Positions 28,976 through 34,904 of a DNA stretch of 34,904 nucleotides are shown in pieces. The notes under the pieces are model-generated. The model ran no database searches, was not told the DNA's origin, and worked only from the letters and a program-made list of their open reading frames with translations. Numbering within the stretch: position 1 is the stretch's first letter; each line of letters starts with the position of its first letter. The position numbers were made by a program, and so were the translations under genes. This DNA comes from Schwartzia sp. (in: firmicutes). GTDB lineage: Bacteria; Bacillota; Negativicutes; Selenomonadales; Selenomonadaceae. The DNA lies in assembly GCA_017458745.1 (NCBI GenBank), contig JAFTAB010000172.1, positions 1 through 34,904 on the forward strand, in the 5' to 3' direction.

Positions 28976-31696
28976 TTACTCCTTTGATGCGCCCTTCGAA
29001 TCATTTTCTTCTGCCCTTGCATTTGCCTCGGTGATAGAAGTCGCAACCTCCTCCACGGCATACACTTCAAGTATATCGCCCTCGCGGAAATCGCGATAAT
29101 CCTTTATCGTCAAGCCGCACTCATATCCGGCGGCGACTTCCTTCACGTCATCCTTAAAACGGCGCAAGGAATCAATCTCGCCATCAAACACGACAATATT
29201 ATCACGGATAATTCGTATTTTAGAATTATTCGTGACTTTGCCCTCCAGAACGTAACTTCCTGCTACAAGCACTTTGGAGAATTTCATTACCTGACGAATC
29301 TCCACCTTGCCCTGCACTACCTCTTTGAGTTTCGGCGCAAGAAGACCGCTCATTGCAGCCTTGACATCATTCAGCGCATCATATATGACCTGATACAATC
29401 TGATATCCACGTTCTCATTGTCGGCAACTTTTCTCGCATTCGCATCAGGGCGCACATTAAAAGCAATAATAATCGCATTTGCAGCCGAAGCGAGCATGAC
29501 ATCCGACTCGTTGACAGCGCCTACTCCGGAATGAACAACGCTGACACGCACTTCATCATTTTTATTTAGAGCCATCAGCGAGCTGTTCAGTGCCTCAACT
29601 GAGCCTTGGACGTCAGCTTTTATTACGATATTCAAATCCTTGATATTGCCTTCCTGTATTTGCTGGAACAAATCATCAAGCGAAACTTTCTTTGACTTTA
29701 TGAGCGCATTGCGCTGCTTTTCAATACGTTTCTCAGCGATTGACTTAGTCAGTTTTTCCTCTAAAACAGCAAGCTGGTCGCCTGCCTCGGGCACCCCCGA
29801 CAAACCCAGCACCTCGACCGGCGTCGATGGAGGAGCCTTCTTAACATTTTCACCGCGATCATTGACCATGGCTCTTACCTTGCCATAAGTAGTGCCTGCG
29901 ATTATAGAATCACCGATTCGCAGTGTGCCGTTTTGCACCAGCACAGTCGCGACCGGGCCGCGCCCCTTGTCAAGCTGTGCCTCTATGATGACCCCGCGAG
30001 CATCTCTATTGGGATCGGCCTTTAATTCTTGAACCTCGGCAACAAGAAGGACCATCTCCAAAAGTTCATCAATGCCTATTTGCTTTTTGGCGGAAACAGG
30101 CACCATGATAGTGTCACCGCCCCACTCCTCGGGAACGAGTCCCTGATTCATGAGTTCTTTTTTGACAAGATCCGGGTTCGCGCCCGGCTTATCAATTTTA
30201 TTTACCGCGACGATTATCGGCACATTGGCGGCCTTCGCATGATTGATAGCCTCAATGGTCTGCGGCATGACCCCATCGTCCGCCGCGACGACGAGCACGG
30301 CAATATCTGTTACCTGTGCGCCGCGGGCACGCATAGCGGTGAAAGCCTCATGACCCGGAGTATCAAGAAATACTATTTTCTTTCCTTTGCAGTTAACCTG
30401 ATAGGCACCTATTTTCTGCGTAATGCCGCCTGCCTCATGAGCAGAAACGGAGCTTTTCCTTATGACGTCAAGCAAAGAGGTCTTGCCGTGATCGACATGT
30501 CCCATAACTGTCACGACAGGCGGACGGAGGACGAGCATCTTGGGATCATCTATGATCTCAGGAATCTCCGTGGGGTCAGTCTCCGGCGGCAAAGCCTCCG
30601 CTGTGACTCCAAACTCGCTTGCGACAAGAGCTGCCGTGTCAAAATCTATTTCCTGATTGATGGTTGCCAAAACACCCATCAAAAATAATTTTTTCACGAC
30701 CTCCGCAGCCGTGTAGCTCATCTTGCTTGCGAGGTCTTTCACGGCGATGCTCTCGCCAATCTTGATATGCTTTGGCCTGATTATTTCCGTCTTGACGGGA
30801 GGCTGCACATTGCGAATCTTTTTATTCTTTTTGTTGTTCCTGTTCTCATTCCTGAATCCGCGATTATCATTTTGATTATTATTCTTGAAATTATTGTTTC
30901 TGTTCCCGCCATTTTGATTATTGTTGCCACGCTTGCGATTAGAGCCGTCCCCATCATTGCGGCGACGATTTTCGTCATCGCGTTTTCCGTTTCTTTGCAA
31001 ATTCTGATTATTTGAACGCATATTATTGCTGTTTCTGTTTTCAAAACGGCCGCCGGAATGACCGCCATCATTCGCTCTGCGCCCGTAATTCATCCCATCG
31101 CCAGAGCGTCTATTTTCCTGACGATGCTCTCCGTTATGCTGCTGTCGATTTCTGGCATTGCCGCCATCATTATTATAGCCATTGCCGCTACTGTTCCTAG
31201 CATTATTGCCGTTACGTTCAAAGCTATTTCCTTGACCTTGCCTGCGCTCTCTGTCGCGATCTCCCCTCGCCTGTGCCTCGCCGTTCCTCTGCTGTCCCTG
31301 CTGATAGGTTTTGGACTGCGTATTAGGCTGCTGCTGCCTTGCCGGTGCTTGCTTGTCCGCGCTCTTTATGGCGGCAGACTGCTGTGGTTTATCGCCATTA
31401 TCTTTTGATGTTTGATTTTTCTTTGCGCTGTCAGCTTTTATATTCTTGTCAGCTTTTTCAGCGGGTTTGACATCCTTGTTCTGCAACTTTTTTTCCTCAT
31501 CCAATGCTTTCTTTGCCGCATTCTGTTTCGCCGTCTCTCCGCTGAAGATACCCCTCAGCATCTCCCTTTCTTCTTCTCCGACAGTGCTCATATGATTCTT
31601 TACTTTATGACCATTGCGCTCCAAAAGGCTCACAACTACCTTGCTTTCCGTATGAAATTCCCTTGCCAATTCAAACACTCTATATTTAGTTGACAT
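28976..31696 (-). CDS. infB: translation initiation factor IF-2
   Basis: This 906-residue GTPase delivers initiator tRNA to the 30S subunit. The order is a small N-terminal IF2_N domain ([17 protein letters not shown]), a very long disordered linker rich in Asn, Arg, Gly and Gln (about residues 115-295), a second IF2_N ([18 protein letters not shown]), then the G domain with GHVDHGKT (about 399-406), DTPGHEAF and NKIDKPGA, and the C-terminal tRNA-binding domains. ATG 31696 has GGAGGTG 7 bases upstream; the frame to 31735 is not needed. It follows rnpM by 28 bases, with no ylxQ gene between them. Confidence 0.97.
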   Translation of the reverse strand: MSTKYRVFELAREFHTESKVVVSLLERNGHKVKNHMSTVGEEEREMLRGIFSGETAKQNAAKKALDEEKKLQNKDVKPAEKADKNIKADSAKKNQTSKDNGDKPQQSAAIKSADKQAPARQQQPNTQSKTYQQGQQRNGEAQARGDRDRERRQGQGNSFERNGNNARNSSGNGYNNDGGNARNRQQHNGEHRQENRRSGDGMNYGRRANDGGHSGGRFENRNSNNMRSNNQNLQRNGKRDDENRRRNDGDGSNRKRGNNNQNGGNRNNNFKNNNQNDNRGFRNENRNNKKNKKIRNVQPPVKTEIIRPKHIKIGESIAVKDLASKMSYTAAEVVKKLFLMGVLATINQEIDFDTAALVASEFGVTAEALPPETDPTEIPEIIDDPKMLVLRPPVVTVMGHVDHGKTSLLDVIRKSSVSAHEAGGITQKIGAYQVNCKGKKIVFLDTPGHEAFTAMRARGAQVTDIAVLVVAADDGVMPQTIEAINHAKAANVPIIVAVNKIDKPGANPDLVKKELMNQGLVPEEWGGDTIMVPVSAKKQIGIDELLEMVLLVAEVQELKADPNRDARGVIIEAQLDKGRGPVATVLVQNGTLRIGDSIIAGTTYGKVRAMVNDRGENVKKAPPSTPVEVLGLSGVPEAGDQLAVLEEKLTKSIAEKRIEKQRNALIKSKKVSLDDLFQQIQEGNIKDLNIVIKADVQGSVEALNSSLMALNKNDEVRVSVVHSGVGAVNESDVMLASAANAIIIAFNVRPDANARKVADNENVDIRLYQVIYDALNDVKAAMSGLLAPKLKEVVQGKVEIRQVMKFSKVLVAGSYVLEGKVTNNSKIRIIRDNIVVFDGEIDSLRRFKDDVKEVAAGYECGLTIKDYRDFREGDILEVYAVEEVATSITEANARAEENDSKGASKE

Positions 31697-31724
31697 AGGC
31701 CCACCTCCAAAAAAACGACTCATT

Positions 31725-32009
31725 TCAATCATCACTTATATTTAAAGGAAAGAGTTCATCGCGTATCCCTGCAAGAACATCCTCATCAATCGCCATGCCA
31801 AAAGCTCTATTAAAGGCATGTGTCTTCAATGCGCTGTCAAAACATTCTTTTTTCTTGCAGATGTACGCGCCTCGTCCCGGTTTTTTTCCGGTAATGTCAG
31901 CGGAAATTTCTCCGCTTGGTGCTCTGACAATTCTAATCATTTCAGCCTTGGGCTGGACTTGACGACATCCCACGCACATACGGTTATGTGCTTTTTTGAT
32001 GCTTGCCAT
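31725..32009 (-). CDS. rnpM: YlxR family RNA-binding protein RnpM
   Basis: This 94-residue protein has the YlxR fold: [20 protein letters not shown] at the start and the signature [14 protein letters not shown]. YlxR/RnpM proteins bind RNA and have been linked to RNase P control in Firmicutes. Its start shares one base with the nusA stop (TGATG), so it is coupled to nusA. In many relatives a ribosomal protein L7Ae-like gene (ylxQ) lies between this gene and infB; here there is none. Confidence 0.9.
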   Translation of the reverse strand: MASIKKAHNRMCVGCRQVQPKAEMIRIVRAPSGEISADITGKKPGRGAYICKKKECFDSALKTHAFNRAFGMAIDEDVLAGIRDELFPLNISDD

Positions 32010-33175
32010 CAGTCATCGCCTTCCGCCGAGAATGATTCTTCCCCCGTCACATTAACAACTTCCATGTTCTCATCCAGTTCCTCGTCCTCCGCCTGCGACT
32101 CGCTCTTTATGTCAATCTTCCAGCTCGTGAGCTTGGCGGCGAGTCGCGCGTTTTGCCCTTCCTTGCCTATTGCAAGGGAAAGCTGATAATCCGGCACAAC
32201 AACCCTTGACGCCTTTTCCTCCTCATTCACGGCGACGGACACCACCTTCGCGGGGCTCAAAGCGTTTGCGATAAACTTTGCGCTGTCCTCATTCCATTTG
32301 ACAATATCGATCTTCTCGTTGCGCAGCTCATCAACAACGGCCTGGACCCTCATGCCCTTTTGGCCAACGCAGGCTCCTACCGGATCTATTTCCTCATCCG
32401 AGGAAAAGACAGCAATCTTTGAACGCATTCCCGGCTCACGCGCCACGGACTTAATTTCTACAATCCCGTCCTGTATCTCCGGAACCTCCAGCTCGAACAG
32501 CCTTTTCAGAAGACCGGGATGAGTCCTTGACACAGTTATCTGGGGTCCCTTTGTAGTCTTTCTGACCTCAAGAATATATGCCTTTATCCTGTCACCATGG
32601 ACATACGATTCATCGGGGATTTGCTCGGAGGCAGGAAGAATAGCAATGGTTTTGCCAAGGTCTATGAAAACATTTCTGTTCTCGACACGCTCCACCGTGC
32701 CATTTACAATATCACTTGACCTCTGATAATACTCATCATAAATATTTCCGCGCTCAGCCTCGCGTATGCGCTGCACGACAACCTGCTTTGCGGTTTGAGC
32801 GGCAATTCTCCCGAAATTGGCGGGCGTAACCTCTATCTCTATCACATCTCCGACCTCATATTCGGGCTTTATTGCCTTGGCATCAGCAAGCGACAGCTCG
32901 GTGATATCATTATCTAAAACATCGCTTTCAACCACCGTCTTAATCGCATACACATGATATTCTCCCGTAACGCGGTCCAGTGAAACCCTGACATTTTGAG
33001 CGGAGTTGAAATTGCGCTTGTACGCCGAAATAAGAGCGGACTCTATCGCGTCAAACAAGACATCAGGCGAAATCCCCTTTTCTTTTCCAAGCTCCTCAAG
33101 CGCCGGCATAAACTCCTTGCCGTAGTCAGCCATTTGCATTTTTTTCTTTGCTTTTCCCCTGCTTTTTTTTATCAA
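32009..33175 (-). CDS. nusA: transcription termination/antitermination factor NusA
   Basis: This 388-residue protein has the N-terminal RNA polymerase-binding domain (FMPALEELGKEKGISPDVL), an S1 domain (GTVERVENRNVFIDLGKTIA), and two KH domains (GACVGQKGMRVQAVVDELRN and LAIGKEGQNARLAAKL). It modulates pausing and intrinsic termination. The best start is a TTG at 33175: GGAGG at 33184-33188 lies 8 bases upstream. That adds a basic leader (IKKSRGKAKKK) before the family-typical MADYGKEF. An ATG at 33139 lacks a good SD. The 111-base gap to rimP contains a REP-like palindrome. Confidence 0.96.
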   Translation of the reverse strand: MIKKSRGKAKKKMQMADYGKEFMPALEELGKEKGISPDVLFDAIESALISAYKRNFNSAQNVRVSLDRVTGEYHVYAIKTVVESDVLDNDITELSLADAKAIKPEYEVGDVIEIEVTPANFGRIAAQTAKQVVVQRIREAERGNIYDEYYQRSSDIVNGTVERVENRNVFIDLGKTIAILPASEQIPDESYVHGDRIKAYILEVRKTTKGPQITVSRTHPGLLKRLFELEVPEIQDGIVEIKSVAREPGMRSKIAVFSSDEEIDPVGACVGQKGMRVQAVVDELRNEKIDIVKWNEDSAKFIANALSPAKVVSVAVNEEEKASRVVVPDYQLSLAIGKEGQNARLAAKLTSWKIDIKSESQAEDEELDENMEVVNVTGEESFSAEGDD

Positions 33176-33219
33176 GATAAAATCCTCCCCTTATACTGCA
33201 TTTGCACCGAAGGGACAAA

Positions 33220-33239
33220 TGTAGCCTGCGCAGCAGGCG
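33220..33239. repeat. GC-rich palindromic repeat, copy 2, inside the rimP-nusA gap
   Basis: GCCTGC-GCA-GCAGGC, with the same flanking TGTA...G as the copy at 7453. Here it lies within a predicted transcript, between two cotranscribed genes, rather than at an operon end. Confidence 0.7.
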
Positions 33240-33286
33240 CATCGCGGTTCTATATTTCCATTCAAAATTTTGGCCTGAGATAAGTA

Positions 33287-33733
33287 TTAGATATCAACAT
33301 GGAGCCGTACTTGAGAAATTTTCTTTATCGGTACATCCTCATGGCCGCCAATATGCAAAAAATTTTCATCTCGCCCCAAAAGCTCGCCAGTTAAAAGCTT
33401 TTCTCCATTTATAGGCTCATACAACGCAACATCAACTTTCTTTCCTTTTTCGCGCTCATAGTCACGTTCATTTTTCAGAACCCTGTCAATCCCGGGAGAC
33501 GAAACTTCCAATATATAGCTCTCATTGATGGCGTCATCGGCATCAAGCACGGCCTCAATTTTTTCGCTTGCCATCTGGCAATCGTCTATGCCAATCCCTC
33601 CGGGTTTGTCAATATAAATCCACAAATACCAGTCATGTTCCTTGACATACTCAATGTCAACTACTTCAATATCGGAGTCATCAAAAATACCGGCAACTGC
33701 ACCCCAAACATATTTCTCAACCGATTTAGCCAT
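33287..33733 (-). CDS. rimP: ribosome maturation factor RimP
   Basis: This 148-residue protein helps assemble the 30S subunit. Landmarks are DDSDIEVVDIEYVKEHDWYL, IDKPGGIGIDDCQMASEKIE and LEVSSPGIDRVLKNERDYER. ATG 33733 follows GAGGA by 8 bases; a TTG at 33739 is less likely. It is the first gene of the rimP-nusA-rnpM-infB-rbfA-nrnA-truB-ribF block. Its leader, from a promoter near 33.94 kb, contains a terminator-like hairpin and a dispersed-repeat copy. Confidence 0.95.
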   Translation of the reverse strand: MAKSVEKYVWGAVAGIFDDSDIEVVDIEYVKEHDWYLWIYIDKPGGIGIDDCQMASEKIEAVLDADDAINESYILEVSSPGIDRVLKNERDYEREKGKKVDVALYEPINGEKLLTGELLGRDENFLHIGGHEDVPIKKISQVRLHVDI

Positions 33734-33765
33734 AAACAAATTCCTCTTTGCACAAAATTGATATT

Positions 33766-33842
33766 ATAAAATGAGACTTATTCAGTGGGAGTTTTAGGCT
33801 CCAACTTAACCTAGTCAAATTTACCCGTTAGCATCGAATAAA
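33766..33842 (+). repeat. dispersed hairpin repeat, copy C
   Basis: Shares the left edge ATAAAATGAGACTTATTCAG, the CTAGTC-AATTTACCC block and GTTAGCATCG-ATAAA right edge. Its hairpin is degenerate, with at least two mismatches. It lies in the predicted leader of the rimP operon, antisense to that transcript. An ATTATA just before it reads TATAAT on the other strand, but without a matching -35 box. Confidence 0.78.
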
Positions 33843-33873
33843 TAATTCAGAAAACGCCATTATCTCATAAGAG

Positions 33874-33901
33874 TAAAGAGTGGGCTCGCACCCACTCTTT
33901 A
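33874..33901 (-). promoter_or_regulatory. leader hairpin of the rimP-nusA operon, possible attenuator
   Basis: A perfect 11-bp stem (TAAAGAGTGGG with its complement) encloses a 6-base loop, beginning about 17 bases after the predicted RNA start. On the minus strand it is followed by TTTACTCTT, a poor interrupted T-tract. That fits a weak or factor-stimulated terminator better than a strong one. It could alternatively be only a transcript-stabilising hairpin. Confidence 0.6.
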
Positions 33902-33924
33902 GAATAATAACCATATACGATGTG

Positions 33925-33953
33925 ATTATAGCATTAACCCGATGAAATTGCAA
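33925..33953 (-). promoter_or_regulatory. sigma-A promoter of the rimP-nusA-infB operon
   Basis: On the minus strand, TTGCAA (33953-33948) and TATAAT (33930-33925) are separated by 17 bases, with TGC making an extended -10 box. The predicted start near 33918 gives a leader of about 185 bases. Confidence 0.75.
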
Positions 33954-33959
33954 ATCAGA

Positions 33960-34180
33960 TTTTTTTACTTCTCTATAAACAGCAAGGGACATTATCAGGA
34001 ATAACATTCTCGCATCGCCGCCGGCTTGGGCGACTTTTTTATTTGAACAGCAAAAGCTAAACGTCCTCGACTCCACTAAAGCAAATTTTAAATTTGCCCT
34101 ATGCTCAATTTCAATGCTGTCAACTATCCATCTCGCACCGTCGGAGCAATCGACACCCGCCTAAAGAATGAGCTCATTCC
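33960..34180. other. gene-free interval between the rimP promoter and the FkbM gene
   Basis: I see no supported gene here. A perfect palindrome, GCAAATTT-T-AAATTTGC, at 34081-34097 might terminate the FkbM transcript weakly, but its T-run is poor. A minus-strand ORF of 82 codons (33828-34076) overlaps the promoter and leader and has no SD. Confidence 0.5.
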
Positions 34181-34904
34181 TCAAATCGCGTACAGTACCG
34201 TCTCCTCTCCCCAGAAAGTGTAATGACGCAGGTAAAATCTGTACTCGTCATTATATGACAGTATCAGCCTCGGTATGTCAATGATGTCCTCATTCTTGTG
34301 ATACACACATATGGCAAGCTTAGGCTTGTCCTTTTTTATTGTCATTTGCGCCCCCTCAAGTGCCCTCGACTCAGCTCCCTCTATGTCCATCTTTATGAAC
34401 GTCACGCCTTTGCCACGAAGCTCCTCGTCAATCGACGCGACCGGCACTTCAATCTCGCCCTCGTCGCTGAGCCTGGACGAATCGTTCTCCTCGTGAAAAC
34501 GAAGCACTTCACTCTTGTTCCATGCCCCCTTGGGAATCAGAGTCCATTTCTCCTTTGGCAGCGACGACAGATTCTTATTGCAATTTTTTCGATTCTCCGC
34601 GCTCGGCTCAAAGCAGTATATGTGTCTGTATTTTTTTGCCCACTTTACAAATTCGAGCGAGGTTCGCCCGTCGAAGCATCCGGCATCCACAAACACCTCT
34701 TCGCCGTTGTTTTCAAGCTGCGGCAGGTCGAAGTATTGCTTTCCCACCATAGCATCTACCACTTCGTCAAGCCTGATGATTTGCTCGTCGCCAATGCCAA
34801 GCTCATACAGCTGATCCATCATCGCGTCTTGGTAGTTCATGTTGCTCTTGCGAGCCGCTATGTATACGCGCGCTTCTTTATCGCCCTTTATTGAGTCGGG
34901 GGGC
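34181..34904 (-). CDS. FkbM-family SAM-dependent methyltransferase, 5' partial
   Basis: The frame is open to the right edge: 21 codons precede the first visible ATG (34840) and read VYIAARKSNMNYQDAMMDQL across it. So the gene most likely begins off the window, and at least 240 residues are seen. The FkbM fold is shown by EVFVDAGCFDGRTSLEF (SAM-binding motif I), IYCFEPSAENRKNCNKNL, PVASIDEEL and VTFIKMDIEGAESRALEGA. Such enzymes O-methylate sugars or other small molecules and are frequent in glycan clusters. The residues upstream of DAGCFDG resemble an Ile/Ala-rich N-terminal extension linked to sugar-modifying FkbM fusions. Substrate unknown. Confidence 0.85.
   Translation of the reverse strand, partial: PPDSIKGDKEARVYIAARKSNMNYQDAMMDQLYELGIGDEQIIRLDEVVDAMVGKQYFDLPQLENNGEEVFVDAGCFDGRTSLEFVKWAKKYRHIYCFEPSAENRKNCNKNLSSLPKEKWTLIPKGAWNKSEVLRFHEENDSSRLSDEGEIEVPVASIDEELRGKGVTFIKMDIEGAESRALEGAQMTIKKDKPKLAICVYHKNEDIIDIPRLILSYNDEYRFYLRHYTFWGEETVLYAI

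Noticed and set aside
30029-30688. 219-codon + strand ORF
   Set aside because: Antisense to the conserved IF-2 GTPase region; no SD and no family features.
33828-34076. 82-codon minus-strand ORF
   Set aside because: It covers the rimP promoter, leader hairpin and repeat edge, lacks an SD and resembles no protein family.
34298-34894. 198-codon + strand ORF
   Set aside because: Antisense to the FkbM methyltransferase, which has clear motifs.

Overview
The window looks like chromosomal core DNA from a diderm, Gram-negative-staining Firmicute, most likely of the class Negativicutes (Selenomonas/Veillonella relatives). Gene content is Firmicutes-like (pcrA-ligA-gatCAB, CBS-type family II pyrophosphatase, rimP-nusA-rnpM-infB-rbfA-nrnA-truB-ribF), yet there is a phosphoethanolamine transferase of the kind that decorates lipopolysaccharide. 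Start sites are read through strong Shine-Dalgarno (SD) sequences and several genes use UUG starts. This placement is an inference from gene content; no rRNA or tRNA gene lies in the window.

Layout. 1-3027 (+): the end of an Mrp/complex-I-like ion-translocating module, two large antiporter-type subunits flanking a small membrane protein. 3140-4975 (+): a secreted SIMPL-domain protein followed by an integral membrane acyltransferase. 5137-5781 (+): an unrecognised secreted protein. 6019-7161 (-): an HD-GYP protein. 7560-9446 (-): a long-form glutamine synthetase with its own promoter and a hairpin leader. 9621-12837 (-): gatCAB. 12922-17236 (-): pcrA-ligA. 17480-19129 (-): CBS-type pyrophosphatase. 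19406-20200 (+): a TtcA-like tRNA thiolation enzyme, convergent with the long run that follows.

20236-33733 (-) is a 14-gene, tightly packed run in two transcriptional blocks. The upstream block starts at a good promoter near 33.9 kb and makes translation and RNA machinery (rimP, nusA, rnpM, infB, rbfA, nrnA, truB, ribF). The downstream block has its own promoter near 25.77 kb. It makes phosphatidylethanolamine (psd, pssA), then a family-2 glycosyltransferase, two queuosine-precursor enzymes (queD, queE) and a phosphoethanolamine transferase whose donor is the lipid made by psd/pssA. A FkbM-type methyltransferase runs off the right edge.

I see no phage, insertion sequence, CRISPR array or defence island. 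The unexplained structure is in the intergenic DNA. A dispersed hairpin element (three copies plus a stub) sits in predicted 5' leaders. A second, GC-rich palindrome occurs twice. Terminator-like hairpins lie between promoter and gene for glnA and for the rimP-nusA operon. All promoter, terminator and leader calls were made by eye.
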